DNA of 64,000 nucleotides, taken from contig CP136062.1 in assembly GCA_032622095.1 (NCBI GenBank), positions 1,304,001 through 1,368,000 of the forward strand. The letters are read 5' to 3'. The notes beneath the pieces were generated by a model. It was given only the letters and a program-made list of their open reading frames with translations, was not told the DNA's origin and searched no databases. The first letter of the stretch is position 1, and each line of letters begins with the position of its first letter. The position numbers were made by a program, and so were the translations under genes. Origin of the DNA: Siphonodentalium dalli. Lineage: Eukaryota; Mollusca; Scaphopoda; Gadilida; Siphonodentaliidae. Positions 46,928 to 60,038 of the stretch are shown in pieces.

Positions 46928-49900
46928 TTATAATATATTTTCGCATACCCCAATATTTAATATATATTACTTTCGGGATAAACTCCGAGGAGGCGAAACA
47001 ATGTCGGTCGTTTCTTTCACCATCTCAAATGCACATTCGTCACTGCTCGCCTCATGCCACACACTAAACGGGGACTGGAGTTTGAAGGAATGAGAGTCCA
47101 ACAGTGGTTCAAATCTTGTCCTTTTCGAATCGACCTTAGTTTTATTCTCACGCCTCAAAAAAATTTCCATCTAAAGTTTTGCACTTAGAAAAGCAATTTT
47201 CTCTCAGTCAAGCGAAAGAGTTCTCCAAAAATAATCCTTTATATATATACTCCGTATCAAAGACGCGGCCGTAACTTTCATCACGTCCTATTCAAATACT
47301 GATTCATATATTTCACGTTATGCTACACACGAAACGGAGTCGACTTTTGGGGAACTCCAATCAAAATCAAGGTCTACTCGAGTGGAATTATATAATATTG
47401 GAATGATTATTCCAAGAATACATTTGCAATGATTTAATAATAATGAATAATTTTATTTTCGAGGCTGCCCAAAACTTTATATAAGAGACACATCCCAGGA
47501 TGGGAACATACGAATTTTAATAGCAGATGACTATTAGGGGGGGGGTGGAAATATACAATAATAATTCTGAGTACAGGTGACAACTGCAGTCGAAAACGCC
47601 TCATGAACTCAGCCACTGCATTTTTACCGTGTGGATTACCACAGTGTATTTGCAACCAGATAGACACTTTCGATTCGTATAATTTTGAACAAGTTGGGAG
47701 AGACTAGCAGCAACAACAACAACATATACCATTATACACGTATAAATACCATATATAATTGTTTAATGCCATGTCCATTTTTTCATTTGACTGTTTGGTG
47801 AACGGGAGAGAAGTCAAACTTTCTAGTTTGGCATACTAAACACCACGGCTGCATAAAGATCGCTATCAGTTAACGATGTTTACAGCCTGAATTATTGTTC
47901 GTCTTGACATGTTTCGTTTGAACAAGATTTCTCTCACGACCCAAGCGGCGTAACTCTATCGTCAAATTGGTTCGCGCGAGATGGTTTGCTGTCTGTGTCA
48001 AGCAAGCATAATGACCATAGTCGTACGGGTCCGGTGGTGGGAGGGGGCGTGGGCGCGCGGGTACTTTGGTTGGGACAGCTGCACCCCCCCCCCCCCCCCC
48101 CACCACAAACGTTTTCAAACCACCAAATTCGGGCAAATCGGAGATATTTTCGGTCAAATTCAATGGTATTTCAGGGAGAAAAATGTGGCCTATTATAGTA
48201 TTTCTGCCAGAACTCTACATGCATATTTAAGGTTTGTTTGAATCTATTTTGTTTTATATTTATGTATATATACAATGTATATTCTACAAAAAAACTGTAA
48301 GTTACAACCAATATAATTAACGATCCTGTACCAGTATATATATAAACCCTGCCATGTCTGGAGCTAAAATGTAATTTGCAAATTCGGCAACATAATTTAG
48401 GTCCAAGTGAATTCGTGTTGTTAATTTAAAATGCTAGCTAAGACATCTATCTGCCCATGCAGCTCGTAGCAATAGTTCAATCTTTAAAAATCGAGTTACA
48501 CAAAATCACAAACAGTGCACTTATATAGGACAGATTGGAAGTCGGGTAGCGTAATGTAATCTCTACGCCGTTGCTTCGGACATTCAGGATCCTACGTCAT
48601 GTCACGTCGTAAGCATACTAATGATCATTCAAACATGACATAAATGTACGATGACCACAGACACAGATATCAAAAGTTGACAATGACACTTTTCATTTTG
48701 GGACCTATTATTTTAGTGAATTAACTATTTAGTATTTACAACCTAACACACTTGTTTATAATTATCCAACAGTTGGAAAGTTAAAGGAACCAAGAATTAT
48801 AGCAAGCCGTACTATCGAATGTATTTATTTTATCACATTATAATCATGGTAACATTGAGTTGCTGACAAGTGTGATCCAATTTTGTTCGTTTCAGCAACC
48901 GGTCTTCTATTACATGTAGCAGCCAAAACGCCTCCTTTTGACCAAGTGTTTCCTGAAAAAGATGACAGATGAACGCATTAAATCAACATACAATAACCCG
49001 TCCATGGACGACGAGGCTGGTTCCAATTCCGATAATCGCGGATTTGTACATTATCCACGCACGGTGAAGACATACCATAATGTTCAGGAACATTATGTTG
49101 TAAAGTATTTTAATAATGGCTGTGTTGCTGCAAACCGACCCTGATCAAGTCGTTTATTCTGATCATTTTGCACAAGTGCAGCCATTATACAAAATATTTC
49201 AAAATATAAATGAATGATTCATACTGACACTGATTTTTTTGTTCAAATCGCTCGGATTAGCAATCAACGTAAAAAAGACAACTTTAAAAGTGGATTGAAA
49301 GTGGGATATTACGCAACCCAGGGTGGATTGAGCGTGGCATGTTTAGTGTGGTTTTCCTCATGATTTGGTATGTTTACCAGCCGGTATGATTGAGAGCGAG
49401 AGTTGCTCCACCACCGGGTTGGATTGAGAGAGGGAGATTGGGCCAGCCCGAGTGGATTGAGGGTGGTAAGACTGATCCACATCAGGTGGATTCAGAGCGG
49501 CAGGCTGGGCGTGGTACCCATCATATTTCTGCTTCCCAACGAGTTTTTCATTGGTCGGTAATAATTGTTAATTGGTAAAAATTTCTGAGGTCACAAAATC
49601 AGATAGAGCCTTTCTACGAACCAAAGTTTTCTTTCATTACTATACTAAAACCATGCACTGCTATTTTTACCTCCGATATCTGGGGCGGTAGCTGATCCAG
49701 ATGTTTCATTTATTCAGGACAATCAGAGTCGTTTGAGCTAGTGGCACTGGAGCTGTAGCAACTGCGTTTTTCTCAGTTCTACAATGAAAGAAATACATCA
49801 CAAATTAATAATAGGAATGTTTAGATTGAAAAATATACCCATCAGGTATAGAAGAGTGTGACCGGGACGGTATTATCCAGTAGGCAGGTAGCTATGTTTT

Positions 49901-52044
49901 ACTTCCAAACAAAGTCCGTGCAACGTAACACACCGATCGCGTTTGTTACCAATATGACACGAAACGTGCAATAGTATAGTCAGCATTAAACAGGTCGCCA
50001 TTCGTGAGTAACAATTCACGCTCGGTGCTATGCGGTGTTTGACAACATATTGCATTTTTCTATTGGTCACGATCTCACACACACTGTGCTAAACAGTATG
50101 GTGTTATATGCATTGACGAGTGAAGTTAGCGATACACATCGTTCGTATGAACAATCCTTGACTCCTTAAACGTTTCCTATTGATAATTCCGAGTCCAATT
50201 CAGGGTCTGGAACTTATACGCCATAATTTTCTCAAAAATGGTGGCAAAATATATAACATCGAAGTGAGTATCCATCGTTTTCTTCGCTTAAATAAATAAC
50301 TTAACCAAAAAAGATAGTAAGGAGCTTCGGGTATGTACCCATTTTTGCGAAACTATTAATACCGTCTCACCATATACATTTTACTAATTTACTGTCGAGA
50401 TAATATGAGTGTTATTTCTGTCACCAGTTTTCGTGGTAATGAAATGTCAACAGCAAATATCCTTAAAACAAATACGTTCGATATTCGATTGTTGTAGTAT
50501 CCGAGATGACTGTTTTGTGATAGCTCATTGGATAGTTCATTAGAATAACAGCTTGCTGATCTATTTGGATAAATGTAGAAACGAAAAACGAATGTTGAAA
50601 TTGCCTGGCGTGATACGTGTATCTTGCCGCCGTTTTCGAGAAAATTATGACGTAGTTTCCCGACTCTGAAATTGTGTTCGTTAAATAACGACCTTTTCCA
50701 AATAATTGAATGATCGGTTGCATTCAGTGTAAAAGACGTTTTATTCTCAATTAAGCACATTTCGGTCTCTATATAAACACTGTAAACTATAAAACGATAT
50801 TATGTACTTACTAACATATAATAAAATAAATTTATATGCCAAATATTAGCCACAAAGAACAACGCGATTTAGAATAAAACATAAACAAAATATTCGGTAA
50901 CATTTCACCCATTCGTCTCGCTAGAAGGACTACCAAACATCGTCAAATCGATAACATCAACAAAGTTTGCACGACGCGAACACATGACTGGCAACGCTCA
51001 TTTATGTACATGTATCTCTCCAACTATAAATCGACTCCGCGATGAAACGTGGTCAGTTATGCACTTTTGTTCGGTCGCTGATCGAGGCGAGTTATATAAC
51101 TAACGTCCGATCAATTCCAGCTGCATCTACGTTAGAATATTGGAATGGTGTAACAGAGTGAGTATAAGCCTATATATAGGTGTCGACTTGAAGTCTTAGC
51201 ACGAATAATGAGGTTTGAACCCTAATCGATAACGCCAATATAGCAGTTCAATATAGAACCACGTGGACCACACTCTGTTGACTATTGTGGCGGCATGTCA
51301 TGTGACACAGAAGCGGACGATATAATAAAACCTATAAGTCGGGCTAGACCGGGATTTGTTGGCCAGGCATGGGGCATGTAATCGACACATCTCTGCTTTT
51401 TGGTCGAATGTTTCTCGAATGGACCGAATAGCCAGATAACTGACTTCCAGACGAAATATCCAGCAAAATCGTATCTAGGAATGTCGTTGTGTTAATTGTG
51501 TGCTAAAAATTGGTATCGAGTACAATATGTCTGGATCTAGCACCACGGAGTTGACGACCAACTATGGTGCTATGTTGGTTCTAATTTCGGTGTATAAATT
51601 GTTTATGTAACTCTTCTTTTAAGCTACGTTTTAGATACACATAATAAGTCATGGATGTGGATGTAGATAATCCTGTCTTTACTAAGTGAAGTCTCCCATC
51701 CAATTATCAAATTATATACTGGAATGGTCTATTATTCATTTGGAGGGGCGCTCGAGAAAATGATCAGAAGACAAACAGACGAAAAGGTAATGCAAGTGCA
51801 GAATTATACCTATGCATTGGTGGGAATTGTTAAGATAGTCAATTCAACAAGCGGTCTATGGCTGTTTGTTGAATGTATTACCTGACATGTCCTTAGGGAA
51901 CTACATTGTAAACCCACTACGTAACATGTTCCTAACAGTTGTGATTATTTGAAACCTCTCTATTCAAATGAATGTTGGCAACATTGTCTATGGTAAGCAT
52001 ACAATTTACTTACCAATACTGGAGCCTCCACATCTGAGAGTTTC
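46928..52044. other. block interior without a supported gene (right copy)
   Basis: Counterpart of 24851-29959. The C run near 48085-48101 is longer than in the left copy. The open frames 48938-49144 and 50389-50760 each differ by one amino acid from the left copy (K to N; L to V). Confidence 0.5.
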
Positions 52045-52495
52045 TGCAATGAAAAATGTGAGACATTGTACGAAAATCTGAACACCTTTCTAATAAAGAA
52101 TATGAGACATTGCATGAATATCTGAACATATTTCTAATGAAGAATGAGAGTCATTGCACAAACATCTCAACGCCTTTCTGATGAAGAATGTGAGGCATTG
52201 CACGAACAGCTGAACGCCTTTCAAATGAAGAATATGAGGCATTGCACGAACATCTGAACACCTTTCAAATGAAGAATATGAGGCATTGCACCAACACCTG
52301 AACACCTTTCAAATGAAGAATATGAGACATTGCACGAACATCTGAAAACCTTTCAAATGAAGAATATGAGACATTGCACGAACATCTGAATACCTTTCTA
52401 ATGAAGAATATTAGACATTGTACGAACATCTGAACACCTTTCTAATGAAGACTATGTGACATTGCACGAACATCTGACCATATTTCTAAGGCCGC
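52045..52495. repeat. 44-bp minisatellite (right copy)
   Basis: Counterpart of 29960-30410 with the same number of units. Confidence 0.92.
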
Positions 52496-55418
52496 GTCCA
52501 ACCGTTAACACACTCGCAAATTTGCCTGGCATAACATTTCTGTTTATTTGGTTTATAGGTATTTCGATACAGTAAGCTATACTGTGCTAGAAAACAAACG
52601 CACTATACTGGTTACTATGACGAAATGCCTGCACAAAATATCAGACAAGTTTCCCAGTGTGTGAAGGCTGCTTTTCCGGAACTGGCAATATTGCAGGATA
52701 AATGTTCATATAATTCGTTACTGATGATTACCTACATACTGCGCACTGTAGAGCGAAAAACTTCGGTGTTACTGAATATGTGTATTCGTTTGTTATCGGC
52801 ATGTTGCTTAATAAAACAAATAAAATTTACTAAATATTACACATTTGGTTATCGTCTTATCTGAACGCTAGTTTCAGGTATATACAAAATGTAGCAGGTG
52901 GCTTTGTATGGAGTTGGCTTTGTTTCCAACCAAAATCAAATTCTGGCAAACATCTTCTGACAAACTTTGATTTCAACTTTACCTTTACTATTAACAATTA
53001 TCTGATTGTGACCTATTACGACTTAAATGGCGACTTCACAAATGTGAACCATAACCAAATATCAAGAATTATGTTTAATAATGCTTAGGTTATCAACAGG
53101 ATAACACCACAATTGTGATTTCTAAGTAAAAAAGAGGCATAATTCTGTCAACAAATTGGAACTGTGACCAAACTCGACATATGTTTTCTGAAAATACGAA
53201 CCATATATAAAAACAGTTCGATAGAATATTGCTCTAGTTGCCGTGTACGGTAACCCAATAATTAATATTTATAAGTGGAAACAGGGGCATAACGCTGTCA
53301 AAATCATCGGACCGAAACCAAATTCGAACTTGATTTGCATCCCTTCAAATATGAACCATATAGTAGTGACAAAATTAATGACAAACAAATTATGTTGAAC
53401 ATTTCTATAATTCAGATGTTTTGTGTACCCGACTTCAGTATTCTGCATGGATACAGGGATATACAATGCAATGTAGCTATAGAGGGTCTATAAACATTTC
53501 ACAGCCTAAAGTTGGAAATGCTTCAGCTGATGGCCATTATTTCTGACAAAACATGGCCGCAAATACTATAAGAAAATATTGACACTAAATTTTGATTGTA
53601 AAATCAAACCATGAGAACAAATCCAACTTATTATTTAGTATCATATTTCCAACTCAAGTGTTAGCCATACAATATTGAAGAGGTTGACCCAAAGTTGAAA
53701 CTTCACCCTCCCGCCGCCTATACTATATACAAGTGAATATGTTATCAATCATTATTAAACATGCAGTCCAATATATGAGGACCGGACCCGTGCCCTATCC
53801 GGATTCCTACGACAGGGACGATGCGACAACTTTAATAAATTATTTCAACATTTGGAAATTTCATACTTGACACAACATCATCACTTGGAAATTTCACACC
53901 AAAAATAGGTTGAAATTGTTTTCACAGTTTTAATTTCACTACCAGTGCTTAGAGGGAAATTGTTGTTATTGGCAGTCCCATATTTTCCTACTTTCTATCA
54001 ATATGTTGGACTAATATGGCCATTCTGTTGGAAAATTGCCAGCCTGAGGGAGGTGCCAGGTTGAAGTTGAAAATTTCCAACAGATCGAAAGCTTGAGATA
54101 CACAAGATGGAAATTCCAACCCAAGTAATGCATATATAATTTCGCGAACATGGGATTTTTGTCTGGTTCAATGGGGGTGCAGATAAACGTTTTATAGTGG
54201 GCATCCCCAACGTAGACCCTCTAGCCACGCGCCCCTGATGCTGTTAACAAATATATTGTTTTTAATTTGTCTTTTTCGCGGTGTTCATAATCTGAACATA
54301 TCCAGCAAAAGCCATTATACGTATAATAACAAGCATTCAAAAACATATTTATTGCGAAACTTTTTTAATATACTGTTTGTATTAGTTGTTGAAAATCGGT
54401 CCGATTAACCAAGCACCGCAAAAATTGCAATCATCAGAACACATAACGGTACTTTATCTTAATGACATCAGTTTTCCATAGCACTTCAGCAGGACCAACA
54501 GCATCATATCATATATATTAGCAGGAGTACTTGAACAGGGGTGATACCCCAACATTCGATCTCATTCATATTTGTCTATGCACGTACATGTAATTTAGTT
54601 CATGTCATACTGTAAACAACTGGTTATCGCTCAACAAGCCACTATCGCATGTAGGAGCTTTTGGTGGCCTGACATCGACTTTAAAATAGAAACGTTTGTA
54701 ATTTCGGTCAGGCTAACAATAATGCAAATTGTCGTCTGGTATAAAGATCGTTTACGCGTCCGTTCGCAATTATGAGCTTTTGATATCGTTTTATGCGTAT
54801 TGATTTAATGATTTTCGCGATGGCTGTGTGATACAAATGATGGTGACTGCAGTTATTTTTCTTTTCTCTTTTGGTGGTGATGTTTTACAGACTTGTGTAT
54901 TATTTTTTTGCACACATATCCACGGAGAGTGCCTTGGGTCTCTTTAAAATGGAGGTTAAGTGACACATTTTGAATGTGAATTTGCGCGCAAATATCTGGA
55001 GTAAACGTTAAGTATGAAGCAGATGTCCGAGAACTAAAGTAAAAAAATAACGTATATAATTTAAAATGGAGGGCGGGCGAGGCAAATTAGAATTGTTTGC
55101 TATAAATTTATTGTTTACATTTTTTTCTTCTGAAATACAATACGTGACATACTTTTGAATAATCAATATCAAATTCAATAATACAAAAACAGGCTGATGG
55201 AGCAAGTTCTGAGCCGACCAGCCAGATAACCACCTATTAATTTAACTATCACATCAAATCACAAACTCATTGAAACTGTTACACATCTCTAACATTTGTT
55301 CGATCCAGAGATTTGCATTAAATCCCCATTAAAATTTGGCCACTTGACCTCATGCTCAAAACTGAAAGACCGGTGGGCTCCACGCTCTCCAAACCATCTT
55401 GATGCCACTCTGCATATT
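52496..55418. other. block interior without a supported gene (right copy)
   Basis: Counterpart of 30411-33336. Several single-base homopolymer indels relative to the left copy (near 52923, 52935, 53699, 53929 and 54174) change frame lengths in the open frames, which argues against those frames being constrained coding sequence. Confidence 0.45.
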
Positions 55419-55516
55419 CTACCCAGACATCGGTTTATGATACTCTTTTATTCCCACAGAAAGCATATATTGATTATTTAAACGGCAATGTTCGGTGAGC
55501 CCTGTGTTATGCATAC

Positions 55517-55616
55517 CAACCTCGACATCGTCTCCACTGCTTCCGGAAATTCGATTCGAGTAAACGAGCTGAACCATCATCATGGCGACCACAACAAGAA
55601 TTAAAAACTTCTTCAT
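55517..55616 (-). CDS. candidate first coding exon of a secreted peptide (right copy)
   Basis: Identical protein and nucleotide context to 33435-33534: ATG at 55616, a 20-residue hydrophobic signal peptide, then NRISGSSGDDVEV and a G|GTATGC splice donor. If the duplication is real, the genome would carry two copies of this secreted-peptide gene in tandem. The mature product and downstream exons are unknown. Confidence 0.5.
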
Positions 55617-55692
55617 CTTCGTAACTTCGTTAGCACTGGTTTACAAGTGACAGAACTGAGTAGAGACCAATGATCATTCAGCGAGATCGCGT

Positions 55693-55706
55693 CGGAATAT
55701 ATAAGG
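55693..55706 (-). promoter_or_regulatory. TATA-like box for the secreted-peptide exon (right copy)
   Basis: CCTTATATATTCCG on the minus strand, same spacing to the ATG as in the left copy. Confidence 0.45.
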
Positions 55707-56812
55707 GGCTTATCGTGTGATGATCACGCTGGGTCATTCGGCCGCTACTAACCAGGGGGAATGATCGGAGATACCTTCAAACATTAGGCAAAATTATGCA
55801 AACCTTAGGTTGTTTTATGATAAAAGATAAAAGCAGTTTCTGAATATTGTTACTGATAATGACTGAAATAGTAACGCAGTGATCAAAATGCATGATTGTG
55901 TCAACTAAATAATCTCAACGTTTGATATTTATGACTTCGGACGGAGAGCGGTGATGCCAGAAGTCACGTCCTGACCCAAACCTTACTTATTTCAGTAACT
56001 ACATACGATTAGTGTTGAGATAGGCTATTTTATAAGTATCCAGCGGCTCTGGGACACGTATGTCGTGTGATGGATGGTACATCAGCGGCGAATCAAAGTT
56101 TTGTTAATACTCATGCAAGGTGAATTATTTTTACTTAAGCGATGATCTAGCTCTTCAACAATATTGTTATAGTCGTTTCAAATTTTTATGTCGACCGACA
56201 AGCATTGAAAGTTTTTTGTTAAATAACAATAGATGTCTCACTGATGGTTTGCCTTTTTTTCCACAACGAAAATAGAATATTAACTTTGAACGTTTCATAG
56301 TGCAGTTCAAAACTTTTGTCTGAATGAGTACAACTTAACCGTTGTGCATTTGCGATCACCCGCCACAATACTGCATGGCCATGTATTATAGTAGGTTTGT
56401 CGTCTTGATGTGACTGCAACGCAAAAAAGGCATAAATGGAGAAAAAAGAAGACCTTGTCGGGGTAAGGACAACAACCCTTCAAACATTATATGTGGAGCC
56501 TAAACATCCCAGTTCTAACGCGATGCACTCTAAATCGCGTTGGTAAAGTTTTACCCAACAACATTCGTGCATCACGCGAATGTTGTGTAAATTTTACCCA
56601 ATGCTGGGCTATGTTTCTACTCAACGCAGGGTAACAATTTAACAAGATTATAACAAACAATGCCATAGAATACCATGTGTTCACAAAAAGAGGCCAACAT
56701 GTACTGCTACAAATATGGTTCACCCATTGTCTAAACACTAGGTTGCAAGCCTATTCGTTTATTGACATTAAAGCACGTACACGTGCGAGGGATTTTCAAA
56801 ACATTACTATAA
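55707..56812. other. high-divergence end of the duplicated block, no gene seen (right copy)
   Basis: Counterpart of 33625-34710. It contains a 20-bp insertion around 56161-56180 relative to the left copy and about 2% substitutions by eye, far above the rest of the block. Confidence 0.5.
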
Positions 56813-57238
56813 CTGATGAACCCGCCGTTGCACGGGCCAAGTGTGGCAAAATATAAACAGTTCGTAATTAGGAACTGATCTTTGCTAAAACTCCCCAAAT
56901 CATATCACCGGGCTTGGAACAAGCTGACTCACGGTACTATGAATGACACAATACACGCACGCTTTCGCTGTCCCGATAAGGTCAAGTATAAAGAGCGTTC
57001 GAGTAGAACTTTGTCCAAATGTGGTGAATATAAAGACCGTTTATGTCGTGTTATTCTGTTCGGTAATGCGTATATGACGTCATAACGTCAAAAGGCGATG
57101 TCGGCCAGCCTCAGGACCCTTCCCAAGTTACCCGGAGAGTCGAAATACACCTACGTCCAAAATTTCATCGCAAACGGTGCAGAAATGTGGAACTTATTCG
57201 ACTCAGAATATTTTCAAGATTTCCTATATATGCAATAT

Positions 57239-57239
<1 letters not shown>

Positions 57240-57291
<52 letters not shown>
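57240..57291. repeat. CT microsatellite
   Basis: A pure (CT)n run of about 50 bp where the left copy has about 10 bp (35005-35015). Confidence 0.95.
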
Positions 57292-57292
<1 letters not shown>

Positions 57293-58500
57293 CCCCACCC
57301 AAACGCTATATATGCATGCATGCGAACCCTGCCCATGTTAACCGGAGAGTCATTATTCATATCCTTGCCAAATTTCGTCGCTATCGGTGCAGAAATGTGA
57401 ATGTTCAGCCTTCATCGTTCAACATTCGACTGCGCATATTTTCCCAAATTCATATATACAATTTTCACGGAGAATATCCCCACACTATCTCTCTCCTTCC
57501 CGTCTCTCTCTATCTCTCTCTCTCATTCTATCTCTTTCTCTCCCTCCATCTGGTTTCGTTTTCGCACTCTCTCTGTCTATCTCTCTCGCACTCTCTATAT
57601 CTCTCCATCTCCCTTTCGATCTATCTTTCTCTCGCCATCTATCCAGTTATCTCCCCTCCCTCTCACCCTCTCTCTCTATCTCACTAGCACTATCTATATC
57701 TCTCTATCTCCATCTCCCTTTCGATCTATCTTTCTCTCTCCATCTATTCAGTTCTCTCCCCTCCCTCCCCTTCTATCTCACTAGCACTCTCTATATCTCT
57801 CTATCTCCATCCCCCTTTCGATCTATCTTTCTCTCTCCATCTATTCAGTTCTCTCCCCTCCCCTCTCTCTCTATCTATCTATCTCTCTCTCTCTCGCTCA
57901 CTAAGTATGTTCCTTATATGCTTATTTCACAGGAAAATGATGTATGGGTAAATAGGCACCAAGAACAATTTCCTATATACAAAATACACGGAGAATATTG
58001 TCAAATTTATCAGCACTATCTCCCCCCATCAACGCTATATATGCATGCATGTGAACCCTGCCCATGTTATAACCGGAGAGTACAGATTCATATCCATACC
58101 AAATTTCGTCGCAATCGGTGCAGAAATGTGAATGTTCAGCCTTCATCGTTCAACATTCGACTGCGCATATTTTCCCAAATTCATATATACAATTTTCACG
58201 GAGAATATTCCCCCACACTATCTCTCTCTCCTTCCCATCTCTCTCTCTCTCTCTCTCGCTCTATCTCTTTCTCTCCCTCCATCTGGTTTCGTTTTCGCAC
58301 TCTCTCTGTCTATCTCTCTCGCACTCTCTATATCTCTCCATCTCCCTTTCGATCTATATTTTTCTCGCCATCTATTCAGTTCTCTCCCCCTCCCTATCTC
58401 TCTCTGTCTCTATCTCACTAGCACTATCTATATCTCTCTATCTCCCTTTCGATCTATCTTTCTCTCTCCATCTATTCAGTTCTCTCCCCCTCTCTCCCTG

Positions 58501-58538
<38 letters not shown>

Positions 58539-58848
58539 ACTAAGTATGTTCATTATAGGCTTATTTCACAGGGAAATGATGTATGGGTAAATAGGCACCA
58601 TGAACAATTTCCTATATACAAAATACACCGAGAATATTGTCAAAATTATCAACACTATCTCCCCCCCCCCCATCAACGCTATATATGCATGCATGTGAAC
58701 CCTGCCCATGTTATAACCGGAGAGTACAGATTCACATCCATACCAAATTTCGTCGCAATCGGTGCAGAAATGTGAATGTTCAGCCTTCATCGTTTTCACA
58801 AGTTCCTATATACAATATACACGGAGAATATTCTCGAAATTGCCAACA

Positions 58849-58908
<60 letters not shown>
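58849..58908. repeat. AT microsatellite
   Basis: An uninterrupted (AT)n run of about 60 bp, longer than its counterpart at 35789-35828. Confidence 0.95.
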
Positions 58909-58911
<3 letters not shown>

Positions 58912-59504
58912 CCTCCCATCTCTCTATCTTTCTCTCTCCATCTGGGTCAATTTATATCTCTCTCTCTCTCCGGCCCCCTCTCTCTCCCCTCTCTCTCTCT
59001 CTATATAAATATACTATCAGGTTAGCCCGCCACTGGCGGCAATCGTCAGAAAGATGACAATTTTTAAAATTATTTTTTTGATTTTCAATGAGTTAAAGGG
59101 ATACTGTACGCCAAATGTTGTTGTTGGTTTCTATAGTCTCCGAGTCGGAGAATAAGGTAACAAATTTTCCATTATTTGAAAGTCTGTTGAGTACGAAGTA
59201 GTGTTACGGATGACAAATTTACCGGAATACAAATTCTCGTTGTCGAGTAATTTGTGCACATTTTTCAACCAAATGTATCAAATAAAAGTTATATTATATA
59301 TGCATACTAGTCCCATATACTCATTTATCGTCACTAGTCAGTGAGTGGCTTGAGTTTTCTCCCTGTATCAGCAGGTGTAATTGGGCTTCCGGTGCAATGC
59401 AGTGACGTCACATTAACCTTTTGCTGCCGATGTCATATAGCTATTTAGTGATTTGTGTGCGTTTTGGACATCATAATCAATTTATAGGTGTCATATGATA
59501 AATA

Positions 59505-59652
59505 GAATATGTAATTCGTGTTTCTCTCATATGATATTTATGAAACTCGTCACGAATTTTCAGTTTTCTCTCGCCGGAGGCTCGAGAAAAACTGAAAATT
59601 CTTAGACTCGTTTCATAAATATCATGTGAGAGAAACACTCATTTCATATCCT
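59505..59652. repeat. 148-bp near-perfect hairpin
   Basis: The left arm (GTGTTTCTCTCATATGATAT, TTATGAAAC, GAATTTTCAGTTTT) is mirrored by the right arm (AAAACTGAAAATTC, GTTTCATAAATATCATGTGA, GAGAAACAC) around a short GCCGGAGGC loop near 59572-59581. Arms of about 68 bp show scattered mismatches. It could be a foldback MITE or the source of a long hairpin RNA. The flanks (AGGGATACTGTACGCC near 59098) look repetitive. Confidence 0.85.
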
Positions 59653-59915
59653 CTATATATTTCGTTGAATAAAATGTTGGTAAATAACGTGTTTTGTGTA
59701 ATTTCATACTACAGTTGACTGTATTAGTTTTGGGCAAATAATCGATTCTGATAACTGAAACGGCATTTTTTTTTAATGGTGTTGTTGGAATCTGATGATA
59801 TGGGGACCATGGATTGAGTACCTTTCACAGTTAACTGACCATGTTAAAGCAAACATTCTATAGTACTTTGCTTATTGATCTTGTGAACACAATTGTGAAC
59901 TGTGATCATCCACAG

Positions 59916-60038
59916 GTATTTCTAAAAGAGCTGCCGAAGTAGCTTTCCAACTGGCAGACATATTCCCACTACCAGGTCTCATCGAGTTTGTGGCACCAGA
60001 AGTAGGGGACAATGTGGCTGTTCCAAACAGTTTGGAAA
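59916..60038 (+). CDS. exon-like open stretch, unrecognised protein, 3' side cut by a repeat
   Basis: After an AG at 59914-59915 (CATCCACAG|GT), one frame stays open and reads ISKRAAEVAFQLADIFPLPG, then LIEFVAPEVGDNVAVPNSLE. Its amino acid mix (alternating hydrophobic and charged residues, balanced A/E/P/V) looks like real protein, unlike the other open frames nearby. It has no ATG and an in-frame stop just upstream, so it would be an internal or terminal exon in phase 1. At 60039 the sequence passes straight into a 524-bp tandem repeat, so either the exon ends just before (no clear GT donor) or a repeat insertion truncated it. The frame happens to continue in the repeat to a stop at 60107. 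I do not recognise the protein. Confidence 0.33.

Larger units (their letters stand above)
41229..58990. repeat. large direct duplication, right copy (~17.8 kb)
   Basis: Partner of 19151-35943. The left junction is sharp: 41220-41228 is unrelated to 19142-19150. The junction reads TCCTTGATACCGGTATATTT followed by ATCAAGGA, so TCCTTGATA (41221-41229) is the exact inverse of TATCAAGGA a few bases inside the copy. The right end is in CT-rich sequence near 58990. This copy is longer because its CT-rich element keeps more modules. Confidence 0.93.
56813..58990 (-). mobile_element. CT-rich Helitron-like element (right copy), longer form
   Basis: Same left edge as 34711 (CTGATGAACCCGCCGTTGCA). It retains the TAACGTCAAAAGGCGATGTC segment (57083-57218) that the left copy lacks. 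Three ~180-bp core modules (starting near 57303, 58030 and 58677) are separated by CT microsatellites and by a CACTAAGTATGTTCC...TTATTTCACAGG...AAATAGGCACCA linker (57900, 58540). The 344-codon and other long frames here are CT-repeat translation. Confidence 0.55.

Noticed and set aside
57387-58421. 344-codon open frame, the longest in the window
   Set aside because: It is translation of CT microsatellites (S/L-rich) within a repeat element, with unit-number differences between copies.
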